Below, piece by piece: positions 1 to 5,854 of a DNA stretch of 6,954 bases. The notes under the pieces were generated by a model that was not told the origin of the DNA, made no database searches, and was given only the letters and a program-made list of their open reading frames with translations. The DNA is from an uncultured Clostridia bacterium (GTDB lineage Bacteria; Bacillota; Clostridia; Oscillospirales; CAG-272): contig CAMGRB010000071.1 of NCBI GenBank assembly GCA_946061315.1, forward strand, positions 1 to 6,954, written 5' to 3'. Position 1 is the first letter of the stretch; each line of letters opens with the position of its first letter. Position numbers and translations under genes: made by a program.

Positions 1-993
1 TTCTTTGGAGGTTTCTATCGCGCCCCATGCATCGCTGGAATTGTTTTGTATAAGGCAGTCGTAAACTACGATTTTTGCATCTGCGCTCCAGGCGGTATAA
101 AGAACTCTGCCTATATTTTTCGTAATTTCTCCGCCGTAGATAAACACTCCAAGCCCCGCTCTGCCGTATGAAGAAATTACGGAGTAGCAAATATTTTGAG
201 TCAATTTACCGCCGTACATATTGAAGGTACCGCAGTCTGCATGAACTACATAGCCGTTGGATTTGGTAACAATCTCCCCGGTTTCCTCGTTATAACCTAT
301 GTTTTCTACGGTTATTCCGTCGTACATATTTGTAACGGCAACGTCTTTATAGCTCTCGTCACCCATACGCAAGAAGCCGCCCCAGTAGTGACCCGAGCCG
401 TTACCCGGGTTCATATTATAGTACGTTCCGTCAAAGGTTACCGTTCCGTTCATATCCGGAGCGCCGAGATTGATCTCTATGTACTTACCGGTGTTTTTCG
501 AGTTAGGCTTCATAAAGAAGAAGTTGCCACTTACTTTATTGGAGGACGTACCTATTGTAACCTTGGCGTCAACTCCGTCATCTGGCACTACGGTAAGAAT
601 ACCGCCCTTTATCTGCGGGCAAACCTTGGTTTCGGTAGTATCTCCGATAAGGACAAGCTTTACCTCGTGAAGCTCGGTTGCGATATAGTCAACGTCCAAA
701 AGATAGCCCTGCTTCTGCGCATAAGTTACAGCGCCTGCCAACGTGGCAAAAGGCGTTTCCTTTGTTGAACCGTTGTTTGTGTCGCTTCCGTTTGCTCCGC
801 CGACGTAATAAACGTGAGTCGTGACGGTTGCGCCCGACGGTCTGTCGGCTACGTACTCCGTACCGCCATAGGTGTACGTCCGTCCCGTTGAGTAGCTGTC
901 AACCGCCGATACCACAACGGAAGACACAAGGCATAAAGCCAGAACGAGTATCGGAATAATCACTTTTTTCAAAACTTTCGTCTTGCTTTTCAT
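1..993 (-). CDS. Secreted beta-helix-like repeat protein, N-terminal part (cut by window edge)
   Basis: This reading frame has no stop from the ATG at 993 to the window edge, giving 331 residues; the C-terminus lies outside. Residues 1-30 form a classical signal peptide: basic start MKSKTKVLKK, hydrophobic core at 11-28, and a VSA signal peptidase I site before V31. Residues 62-86 (YYVGGANGSD, then NNGSTKETPFATLAGAV) match the segment that opens many secreted right-handed beta-helix or DUF1565-like proteins. Later residues are rich in Gly, Asn, Thr and Val, with a repeat near Y260, Y286 and Y311 (YGGKLTQN, YGGEITKN, YDCLIQNN). Its period of 25-26 residues is about one beta-helix coil. An AAAGGAG ribosome site lies 6-8 nt before the ATG. 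Likely extracellular or wall-attached and perhaps polysaccharide-binding or adhesive, but no catalytic residues are visible. The secreted repeat architecture is well supported; the function is unknown. Confidence 0.85.
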   Translation of the reverse strand, partial: MKSKTKVLKKVIIPILVLALCLVSSVVVSAVDSYSTGRTYTYGGTEYVADRPSGATVTTHVYYVGGANGSDTNNGSTKETPFATLAGAVTYAQKQGYLLDVDYIATELHEVKLVLIGDTTETKVCPQIKGGILTVVPDDGVDAKVTIGTSSNKVSGNFFFMKPNSKNTGKYIEINLGAPDMNGTVTFDGTYYNMNPGNGSGHYWGGFLRMGDESYKDVAVTNMYDGITVENIGYNEETGEIVTKSNGYVVHADCGTFNMYGGKLTQNICYSVISSYGRAGLGVFIYGGEITKNIGRVLYTAWSADAKIVVYDCLIQNNSSDAWGAIETSKE

Positions 994-1025
994 TGAAGTT
1001 CTCCTTTGTAAATGTTTTCTTCATA

Positions 1026-1042
1026 ATAAGTGAATTACTTAT
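1026..1042. promoter_or_regulatory. Inverted repeat at the transcription start of the secreted protein gene (possible operator)
   Basis: ATAAGT (1026-1031) and ACTTAT (1037-1042) are perfect 6-bp inverted arms around a 5-bp centre. The repeat begins at the predicted start point and covers roughly +1 to +17, where a bound dimer could block transcription. The AT-rich arms could also be chance or a weak 5' stem in the mRNA. No regulator is encoded nearby. Confidence 0.35.
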
Positions 1043-1048
1043 ATAAAT

Positions 1049-1077
1049 ATTTTATCACTATTTATAATTTATGTCAA
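1049..1077 (-). promoter_or_regulatory. Sigma-A promoter of the secreted protein gene
   Basis: Read on the minus strand, a perfect TTGACA -35 (1077-1072) is followed by a 17-nt spacer and a TAAAAT -10 (1054-1049). TG lies one base before the -10 (1057-1056), an extended -10. The start point would be near 1042, giving a leader of about 50 nt before the ATG at 993. The surroundings are very AT-rich. This is the best match to consensus among the three promoters in the window. Confidence 0.8.
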
Positions 1078-1188
1078 CGAAAATAATTATTTTCATATTA
1101 TTTTGTAAATTATGCACAATTTAAGCCGAAAATTCAGGCTCAATGAAAAGCTCAAAATCATCATTTTGAACAAAACGCCCCGCGGCAC

Positions 1189-1221
1189 TTAGCGTGTTAT
1201 CCGTCGAGGATAGCACGCTAA
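1189..1221. repeat. 14-bp stem hairpin
   Basis: The arms 1189-1202 and 1208-1221 pair over 14 positions with one G-T mismatch, around the 5-nt loop GTCGA. Neither strand shows a T-run directly after the stem, so it is not a standard intrinsic terminator. It opens the hairpin array that follows and shares the inner core TATCC/GGATA with the hairpin at 1270-1282, so it probably belongs to the same repeat family. Confidence 0.75.
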
Positions 1222-1225
1222 ACTA

Positions 1226-1304
1226 AGTTTGCCCTTTGGGGCAAGTGAAGTTTACTACGTAAGTGAAGTTATCCTGCGGATAGTGAAGTTTTGCCTTCGG
1301 CAAA
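1226..1304. repeat. Tandem array of small hairpins joined by AGTGAAGT linkers
   Basis: Four short palindromes follow one another: 1229-1244 (6-bp stem), 1252-1262 (4-bp), 1270-1282 (5-bp) and 1290-1304 (6-bp). They are separated by near-identical linkers AGTGAAGT(T) at 1244-1252, 1262-1270 and 1282-1290, with a period of 18-20 bp. The linker is conserved, while the stem sequences differ from one hairpin to the next yet remain self-complementary. I recall similar strings from clostridial metagenome assemblies, but cannot confirm this here. No coding capacity is evident. Confidence 0.75.
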
Positions 1305-1348
1305 GTGGGCAATCGGCGGGAGCAAGATTAGAAAAGATGCCATACATT

Positions 1349-1411
1349 GTCATTCTGAGCGAAGCGAAGAATCTCTTTTGCTCCTGATCCTTCGCTTCGC
1401 TCGAGGATGAC
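1349..1411. repeat. Large imperfect inverted repeat with GAGCGAAGCGAAG core
   Basis: The left arm (1349-1373, GTCATTCT then GAGCGAAGCGAAGAATC) and the right arm (1386-1411) are reverse complements over about 25 bp. They differ by one inserted base and two substitutions, around a 12-bp loop. The transcript of either strand would form a long hairpin, but no T-run follows on either side. A partial relative (CATTCTTCGCTTCGGGG) appears at 1542-1558. This resembles REP/BIME-like palindromic elements dispersed in many bacterial genomes. Confidence 0.75.
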
Positions 1412-1450
1412 GGGAGCAAGGGAAAGATGGAGCCTTTTCGTCGGGAGCAA

Positions 1451-1663
1451 GGGGAGCAAGCCCCTGCCCTACGAAAACCGTTACCTTTTTACAAACTGAC
1501 CGTCGAGGACGCCGGTCCCTACAACGAGAACCCTCAAAGCTCATTCTTCGCTTCGGGGAACCCCTACAAAAATTGTTATCCATTCATAAAAACCGGGACG
1601 GTCAAGACCGTCCCCTACAGCGTGAATCACCAACATTTCGGCGGGAGCAAGCCCCCGCCCTAC
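1451..1663. repeat. Five-unit array of GC-rich hairpin plus CCCTAC modules
   Basis: CCCTAC occurs at 1467, 1517, 1562, 1613 and 1658, spaced 50, 45, 51 and 45 bp. Each copy directly follows or overlaps the right arm of a GC-rich inverted repeat: 1451-1464 (GGGG/CCCC), 1507-1518 (GGAC/GTCC), 1555-1564 (GGGG/CCCC, too tight to fold well), 1595-1614 (9-bp GGGACGGTC/GACCGTCCC) and 1640-1659 (GGCGGG/CCCGCC). On the minus strand each unit reads GTAGGG followed by a hairpin. The arms differ between units while the CCCTAC tag is constant. No T-run follows, so these are not simple terminators. Confidence 0.65.
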
Positions 1664-1715
1664 CTTCCATTTTTCATTATTCATTATTTTTTCGCCCGCC
1701 CTGCAAAAACTTCAC

Positions 1716-1765
1716 CGAAATAAAAAGAGAGAACATTACGGAAAGTATCCGTTTTGCTCTCTCTT
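1716..1765 (-). terminator. Intrinsic terminator of the oad operon
   Basis: On the minus strand an AAGAGAGA arm (1765-1758) pairs with TCTCTCTT (1732-1725). Inside lie a two-pair segment and an inner CGGA/TCCG stem around a 5-nt loop (1743-1747). TTTTTATTTC follows immediately (about 1726-1717). It lies some 30 nt after the oadA stop, where operon termination is expected. On the plus strand no T-run follows, so it acts in one direction. Confidence 0.85.
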
Positions 1766-1796
1766 GTATAATTTTGCTTATCTTGTTATAAAGTTT

Positions 1797-3194
1797 TTAT
1801 TCGGAAAGGTCCTCAACGTAAAGAACTCTTTCGGCATTCGGGTCTTCCTTCGGCTTATCCCTCTCGGTAAGGAATTTGGTTGCAACCTGCGGGAAGAGAG
1901 CGTAGCTTAAAACGTCCTCCTCGCTCTTTGCAAGTCCCTTTGCTTCCTCACGGTACTTGTCAAGCTCGGGTGCTATAAGGTCAGCCGGGCGGCAGGTTAT
2001 TACCTCTGCGTCGCCGATAGCCTTTTTCTGCACTTCCTTGTTTATCTCACCCGGGAGCTTTCCGTACTCGCCCCTTAAAAGTCCCTTGGACTCCTTGGTT
2101 ACCATCTTGTATCTCTCGCCCGCAAGGACGTTTAATACCGCCTGGCTACCGACAATCTGGCTGGTAGGAGTAACAAGCGGAGGATAACCGAAATCCTTAC
2201 GTACTCTCGGAACTTCCGAAAGAACCTCGTAGTATTTATCTTCTGCCTTTGCCTGTTTAAGCTGCGAGATAAGGTTTGAGAGCATTCCGCCGGGGACCTG
2301 ATAAAGCAAGGTGTTCGGGTCAACGCTCAAAACCTTCGGGTCAAGTATTCCCTCGCTCTTAAGTCTGTTTGCAACCTTTCTGAAGTGTGCGGCAATATCG
2401 CTTAAATCCTCAAGCTTTATTCCCGTGTCGTACTCGGTGCCCTTAAGGGTTGCCACTATTGCCTCGGTCGAGGGCTGTGACGTTCCGTTTGCAAACGGCG
2501 AGAGCGCGGTGTCTATTATATCAACACCTGCCTGTATTGCCATAAGGTACGTCATATCTCCCGTACCGGTCGTATTGTGGGTATGGAGATGAACGGGCAC
2601 TTTAAGTTCCTTTTTAAGAGCCTTTACGAGCGAGTATGCGTCGTAGGGCAAAAGGAGGTTTGCCATATCCTTTATACATATGGTGTCCGCACCCATATTT
2701 TCAAGTTGTTTTGCGAGATTTACGAAATATTCTTCATTGTGAACGGGGCTGACGGTATAGCTTATCGCCGCCTCGCAATGTCCGCCGTATTTTTTTACGG
2801 CGCGCATAGCCGTTTCCATATTTCTCGGGTCGTTGAGCGCGTCGAAAATACGCACGACGTCTATTCCGTTTTCAATGGATTTCTTTACGAACTCATCGAC
2901 AACGTCGTCGGCATAGTGCTTGTATCCGAGCAGGTTCTGTCCGCGCAGGAGCATCTGGAGCCTTGTGTTCGGCATAGCACGGCGAAGAGCGCGGAGTCTG
3001 TCCCATGGGTCCTCACCGAGAAAACGCATACAAGCGTCAAAGGTTGCGCCGCCCCAACATTCGAGCGACCAATATCCGACCTTGTCAAGCGCCTCGCAAG
3101 CTGGGAGCATGTCGGAGAGTTTCATTCTCGTCGCCGCCTGCGACTGATGAGCGTCACGAAGTATAGTATCTGTAATTAAAACTTTTTTTGCCAT
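1797..3194 (-). CDS. oadA: Oxaloacetate decarboxylase alpha subunit, carboxyltransferase without biotin domain
   Basis: The product is 465 residues from the ATG at 3194. A second in-frame ATG at 3200 is disfavoured, because the GAGG ribosome site is only 1 nt from it but 7 nt from 3194. The TIM-barrel carboxyltransferase shows TDTILRDAHQS at 9-18 with metal/catalytic D14, ICIKDMAN at 172-179 with the lysine (K175) that is carbamylated in this family, the HLHTH metal site at 202-206, and NGTSQPS at 236-242 with the catalytic Thr. The C-terminal part is the usual helical region. Full-length OadA has about 590-600 residues and ends in a biotinyl domain; this one ends before it, and the carrier is encoded separately upstream. 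Methylmalonyl-CoA and glutaconyl-CoA decarboxylases use a crotonase-fold alpha subunit, so oxaloacetate is the likely substrate. Pyruvate carboxylase subunit B and transcarboxylase 5S are close relatives, but the adjacent oadB argues for the decarboxylase. Confidence 0.95.
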   Translation of the reverse strand: MAKKVLITDTILRDAHQSQAATRMKLSDMLPACEALDKVGYWSLECWGGATFDACMRFLGEDPWDRLRALRRAMPNTRLQMLLRGQNLLGYKHYADDVVDEFVKKSIENGIDVVRIFDALNDPRNMETAMRAVKKYGGHCEAAISYTVSPVHNEEYFVNLAKQLENMGADTICIKDMANLLLPYDAYSLVKALKKELKVPVHLHTHNTTGTGDMTYLMAIQAGVDIIDTALSPFANGTSQPSTEAIVATLKGTEYDTGIKLEDLSDIAAHFRKVANRLKSEGILDPKVLSVDPNTLLYQVPGGMLSNLISQLKQAKAEDKYYEVLSEVPRVRKDFGYPPLVTPTSQIVGSQAVLNVLAGERYKMVTKESKGLLRGEYGKLPGEINKEVQKKAIGDAEVITCRPADLIAPELDKYREEAKGLAKSEEDVLSYALFPQVATKFLTERDKPKEDPNAERVLYVEDLSE

Positions 3195-3207
3195 AATCAT
3201 ACCTCAC

Positions 3208-4401
3208 TTAACCGAGAAGTGCTATAAGCACACCTGCGGCAATAGCCGAGCCGATAACTCCCGCAACGTTCGGTCCCATGGCGTGCATAAGCAGGAAGTT
3301 GCCGGGGTTTTCCTCCTGACCGACCTTTTGCGAAACACGTGCCGCCATAGGAACGGCGGAAACGCCCGCAGAACCGATAAGCGGATTTATCTTCTTTCCC
3401 TCGGGCAAGAAAAGGTTCATAAGCTTTGCGATAAGAACTCCGCTTGCCGTTGCAATTCCGAATGCAACAACGCCGAGGAGAATTATCTTTATCGTATTCC
3501 AGCTTAAAAACGTCTTTGCCGTTGCCGTAGCTCCGACTGAAATTCCGAGGAATACCGTAACTATATTCATAAGCTCGTTCTGCACCGTCTTTGAAAGGCG
3601 CTCCGTAACTCCGCACTCTTTAAGGAGGTTACCGAACATAAGCGAGCCGACAAGCGGAACGGCTGACGGAACGATGAGCGCAACGAACACCGTAACGACT
3701 ATCGGGAAAAGTATCTTTTGGGTTTTTGTAACGGGGCGAAGCGCAGTCATAACTATCGCGCGCTCCTTTTTCGTTGTAAGAGCCTTCATAATAGGTGGCT
3801 GAATAACGGGTACCAGCGCCATATAAGAATATGCGGCAACTGCTATCGGTCCGAGAAGTGACGGTGCCAGCATTGCGGTAACGAATATTGCCGTAGGTCC
3901 GTCGGCTCCGCCTATAATTCCTATGGAAGCCGCTTCATTCGGCAAAAATCCAAGCGCTATTGCGCCTGCGTAAGTAGCAAATATACCTATCTGTGCGGCG
4001 GCGCCGAGGATAAGGCTCTTCGGGTTTGCGAGCAGAGGTCCGAAGTCCGTCATGGCACCTACGCCTATAAAGATAAGGCAAGGGTAAATTCCGAGCTTTA
4101 CTCCGAGATAAAGAATATCAAGAAGTCCTGCCGTGAACGTATCGGGTGATGAGAAGAACTCCCAATGAACGTGGCCGCCCTCAAAGAGCGCCTCGTGGAA
4201 GATCTCCGCACCCGGAAGATTTGTAAGAAGCATTCCTATTGCGATAGGCAAAAGGAGCAACGGCTCGAATTTTTTCTTTATGGCAAGAAAGATGAGAAAG
4301 CACGCAATACCTATCATAACGAGATTGCGCCAATCTCCGCTTGTGCCGTCAAAGAATTTATAAACGCCCGTCTGTTTAAGGAAGTTTATTATTCCGTCCA
4401 T
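3208..4401 (-). CDS. oadB: Na+-translocating decarboxylase beta subunit
   Basis: This integral membrane subunit decarboxylates carboxybiotin and couples it to Na+ export. The start at 4401 (397 residues, [12 protein letters not shown]) has AGGAGG at 4415-4410 with an 8-nt spacer; a longer frame from 4449 lacks such a site and overlaps the preceding gene. The sequence is highly hydrophobic, with multiple membrane segments. The signature GGADGPT lies at 164-170; its Asp (D167) aligns with D203 of Klebsiella OadB. Other residues implicated in that enzyme are present at matching spacing: Y193, and N339, G343, S348 and R355 within [17 protein letters not shown]. The length is close to that of related beta subunits and nothing looks broken. 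The beta subunit is shared by oxaloacetate, methylmalonyl-CoA and glutaconyl-CoA decarboxylases, so the substrate is set by the adjacent oadA, 13 nt downstream. Confidence 0.97.
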   Translation of the reverse strand: MDGIINFLKQTGVYKFFDGTSGDWRNLVMIGIACFLIFLAIKKKFEPLLLLPIAIGMLLTNLPGAEIFHEALFEGGHVHWEFFSSPDTFTAGLLDILYLGVKLGIYPCLIFIGVGAMTDFGPLLANPKSLILGAAAQIGIFATYAGAIALGFLPNEAASIGIIGGADGPTAIFVTAMLAPSLLGPIAVAAYSYMALVPVIQPPIMKALTTKKERAIVMTALRPVTKTQKILFPIVVTVFVALIVPSAVPLVGSLMFGNLLKECGVTERLSKTVQNELMNIVTVFLGISVGATATAKTFLSWNTIKIILLGVVAFGIATASGVLIAKLMNLFLPEGKKINPLIGSAGVSAVPMAARVSQKVGQEENPGNFLLMHAMGPNVAGVIGSAIAAGVLIALLG

Positions 4402-4414
4402 TAAAATTGCCTCC

Positions 4415-4777
4415 TCAAGCGAGAGTGCAAAGAACGGCGCCTGCCTCAACGGTTGAGCCTGCCGAAACGGAAACGGAAGAAACTACGGCGTCTGCGGGAG
4501 CCATTATTTCATTTTCCATCTTCATAGCCTCAAGTATCATAAGGACGTCGCCTTTCTTAACGCTCTGACCTGCCGTAACGTTTACCTTAAGTATGTTGCC
4601 GGGCATAGGAGCATTGACAGTTTTTGCTCCTGCGGGTGCTACGGGCGCCGATGCTGCCGGAGCCGGAGCCTGTGCCTTCGGCTCTTCCTTTGCGGGAGCC
4701 TTTATGTCGTCCTTGTCTATTACCTCGAGTGTGATTTCGTAAACCTTGCCGTTTACGTTAACCTTGTAAGCTTTCAT
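4415..4777 (-). CDS. Biotin carboxyl carrier protein of the decarboxylase
   Basis: This 120-residue protein carries the covalently bound biotin that shuttles carboxyl groups from OadA to OadB. Residues 1-22 are a short beta-rich start ([19 protein letters not shown]), residues 27-50 an Ala/Pro-rich flexible linker, and residues 52-120 the biotinyl domain. The biotinylation motif EAMKMEN lies at 83-89, with K86 as the modified lysine. APMPGNI at 56-62 is the usual opening of the domain. Architecture and size match MmdC/GcdC-type free carriers, and it supplies the domain missing from oadA. GAAGGAGAT lies about 10 nt before the ATG. Its stop codon at 4417-4415 touches the AGGAGG of oadB, leaving a 13-nt gap that fits tight co-expression. 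A biotin ligase must act on it, but none is encoded in this window. Confidence 0.95.
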   Translation of the reverse strand: MKAYKVNVNGKVYEITLEVIDKDDIKAPAKEEPKAQAPAPAASAPVAPAGAKTVNAPMPGNILKVNVTAGQSVKKGDVLMILEAMKMENEIMAPADAVVSSVSVSAGSTVEAGAVLCTLA

Positions 4778-4795
4778 TTTCGTTTATCTCCTTCA

Positions 4796-5113
4796 TTATT
4801 TAATCTCTTTGAATGAGAGGACGCGGATTGCCGAAATGTCGGTGCCGTTCTCCTCTGCTACTGCGGCGCACACCGCCGCTATGATTTCCTGTCTGTCGGG
4901 AATTTCACTCGGTGCGGCAGACTGCACAGCCGCTTGCACGGGTACACTCTTTTGCGGTTTTGCAAACTTATTACACAAAAACGTCATAAGCTCAACAAGA
5001 CCGATGATGCACACAAGCCCGAGGAAAACTACGCCAACGCCCATTCCGCAAACGAACAAAACGTCCAGCGCACCTGTTCCGATCTCGGCTAAAATCAACA
5101 GATTTGTTCCCAT
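4796..5113 (-). CDS. oadG: Oxaloacetate decarboxylase gamma-like small membrane subunit
   Basis: This is the first gene of the operon: 105 residues, with GAGGTG (5124-5119) placed 5 nt before the ATG at 5113. An in-frame ATG at 5188 is rejected because it overlaps the predicted -10 element and has no ribosome site. One strong membrane segment spans about 17-47, rich in Val, Gly and Leu, followed by a Lys/Pro/Ala/Gln-rich linker (49-70). The conserved-looking C-terminal segment runs from about 72 to 103 (PDRQEIIAAVCAAVAEENG, then SAIRVLSF). This single-helix-plus-tail layout and the length are typical of OadG, which in characterised complexes assembles the alpha and beta subunits and can bind Zn2+ through its tail. 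No His-rich Zn site is visible here. OadG proteins diverge fast, so the call rests on topology, tail motif and operon position. The gap to the carrier gene is 18 nt. Confidence 0.85.
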   Translation of the reverse strand: MGTNLLILAEIGTGALDVLFVCGMGVGVVFLGLVCIIGLVELMTFLCNKFAKPQKSVPVQAAVQSAAPSEIPDRQEIIAAVCAAVAEENGTDISAIRVLSFKEIK

Positions 5114-5186
5114 TTTTTCACCTCGCAAACAACACGGTTTTTCCGCCCCGAAAGCGTACTCGGAAGCGAAAACCAAAATTTTTTTC

Positions 5187-5215
5187 ATTGTATCACATAT
5201 TGTTCAAAAAGTAAA
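5187..5215 (-). promoter_or_regulatory. Sigma-A promoter of the oad operon
   Basis: On the minus strand, TTTACT (5215-5210) is followed by a 17-nt spacer and TACAAT (5192-5187), with TG one base before it (5195-5194), an extended -10. The start point would be near 5180, giving a leader of about 66 nt to the oadG ATG at 5113. The -35 matches consensus at only 4 of 6 positions, which fits a promoter that relies on its extended -10 or on an activator. Confidence 0.65.
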
Positions 5216-5221
5216 TAGAAA

Positions 5222-5259
5222 TTCACATAATTTATTCTTAAATTCACAATCGGTTCACA
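5222..5259. promoter_or_regulatory. Three TTCACA direct repeats between divergent promoters (possible regulator site)
   Basis: TTCACA occurs exactly at 5222-5227, 5243-5248 and 5254-5259, with start-to-start distances of 21 and 11 bp, so all three face the same side of the helix. A degenerate unit (TTATTC, 5232-5237) fills the gap in phase. The first copy is centred about 44 bp upstream of the predicted oad start. Six-base direct repeats with an 11-bp period are typical of OmpR/PhoB-family response regulators; Bacillus PhoP boxes (TT[A/T/C]ACA) are similar. This is a pattern match only, and no regulator gene is present. Confidence 0.4.
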
Positions 5260-5304
5260 TTTTCAGAAATAAAGAAAAAGTCGCATAAAAAAATTTCAAG
5301 TCTG

Positions 5305-5333
5305 TTGAAAAATCTCCCACGGTGTGATACAAT
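5305..5333 (+). promoter_or_regulatory. Sigma-A promoter of the SLOG/flavin reductase genes
   Basis: TTGAAA (5305-5310), a 17-nt spacer and TACAAT (5328-5333) form a near-consensus promoter, with TG at 5325-5326 as an extended -10. The predicted start near 5340 leaves a leader of about 23 nt before the ATG at 5363. The 11 bases TGTGATACAAT (5323-5333) are identical to the -10 region of the divergent oad promoter (5197-5187). Confidence 0.75.
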
Positions 5334-5362
5334 ATGAAAGAACAGAAACACAGGAGGGCTTT

Positions 5363-5848
5363 ATGTCAAAAGAAACGACCTGTTGCTTTACCGGTCACCG
5401 CATTTTAGGTGACGATTTTTCGAGAAAAAAGCTCGCTTTCTATATAGAAAAACTGATAGAGGCGGGGGTTGATACCTTTATCGCGGGTGGCGCGCTCGGC
5501 TTTGATACCGCCGCCGAGGAGGAGGTTATCTCGGCAAAGAAAAAGTACCCCGAAATAAAGCTGCACGTTTATGCCCCTTGCAAAAATCAGTCGGCAAAAT
5601 GGAACGTGTTTGAAAAAATGAAATATAAAAAGCTTCTTGCGGCGGCAGACCTTGTAAATATGCCCGAGAACGATTATTACGACGGTTGTATGAAGGAGCG
5701 CAACTACAAAATGGTCGACGCAAGCTCTTTTTGCATAGCGTACTTTAACGGTGAAAAGCTCCGCTCGGGAACGGCACAGACCCTGCGTTATGCCGAGGCA
5801 AAAGGACTTAAACTCTACAATACAAGCACTCTGAAAAGCGAGGATTAA
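5363..5848 (+). CDS. SLOG-fold protein of the DUF1273/YpsA type
   Basis: The product is 161 residues from the ATG at 5363, with AGGAGG at 5352-5357 and a 5-nt spacer. An upstream in-frame GTG at 5324 lies inside the promoter and is rejected. The protein begins CCFTGHR (7-13), then shows the glycine-rich loop FIAGGALGFDTAAEEEV (39-55), a beta strand and YAPC (70-73), the acidic/aromatic segment MPENDYYDGC (100-109), RNYKMVDASSFCIAYFNG (113-130), and SGTAQTLRYAEAKG (135-148). These are hallmarks of the Rossmann-like SLOG superfamily, whose members are thought to bind nucleotides or nucleotide-derived ligands. B. subtilis YpsA has been linked to cell division. The exact role cannot be read from sequence. 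Predicted cytosolic: no signal peptide or membrane segment. It is followed after 6 nt by the flavin reductase gene. Confidence 0.85.
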   Translation: MSKETTCCFTGHRILGDDFSRKKLAFYIEKLIEAGVDTFIAGGALGFDTAAEEEVISAKKKYPEIKLHVYAPCKNQSAKWNVFEKMKYKKLLAAADLVNMPENDYYDGCMKERNYKMVDASSFCIAYFNGEKLRSGTAQTLRYAEAKGLKLYNTSTLKSED

Positions 5849-5854
5849 GAAAAC

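Larger units (their letters stand above)
1080..1717. other. Gene-free, repeat-dense intergenic region
   Basis: About 640 bp lie between the promoter of the secreted protein and the terminator of the oad operon. No frame here has both a credible ribosome site and a protein-like composition; the short open frames run straight through the inverted repeats. The content is a succession of palindromic elements listed separately. TCAAAAT (1152-1158) and ATTTTGA (1163-1169) also form a small AT-rich inverted repeat. The sequence (G/C)GGGAGCAAG occurs five times, starting at 1317, 1411, 1442, 1451 and 1642. CCGTCGAGGA occurs twice (1201-1210 and 1500-1509). TCATTAT is directly repeated near 1674-1687. 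No tRNA or known riboswitch fold was recognised. Confidence 0.75.

Noticed and set aside
196..768. 190-residue plus-strand open frame opposite the secreted protein gene
   Set aside because: It has no good ribosome site or family resemblance, and it lies antisense to a frame with a clear signal peptide, promoter and repeat structure.
928..942. Lipoprotein lipobox around Cys21 of the secreted protein (LALC)
   Set aside because: The residue before Cys is Leu rather than Gly, Ala or Ser, and Cys21 is in the middle of the hydrophobic core, so a signal peptidase I site at VSA is more likely.
1189..1221. Intrinsic terminator at the 14-bp hairpin
   Set aside because: No T-run follows the stem on either strand, and no gene end lies next to it; the oad operon already has a good terminator at 1716-1765.
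1189..1304. CRISPR-like array of short repeats
   Set aside because: Units are only 18-20 bp, the spacers are themselves palindromic, there are only three or four units and no cas gene is present.
1350..1723. Short open frames on both strands in the intergenic region
   Set aside because: They translate through the inverted repeats, lack ribosome sites, and have compositions rich in Arg, Ser and Pro typical of chance translation of GC palindromes.
2577..3179. 200-residue plus-strand open frame inside oadA
   Set aside because: It is antisense to highly conserved oadA motifs, and its protein shows no coherent domain.
5186..5188. Longer oadG start at the ATG at 5188
   Set aside because: This ATG overlaps the predicted -10 element and lacks a ribosome site, whereas 5113 has GAGGTG at suitable spacing.
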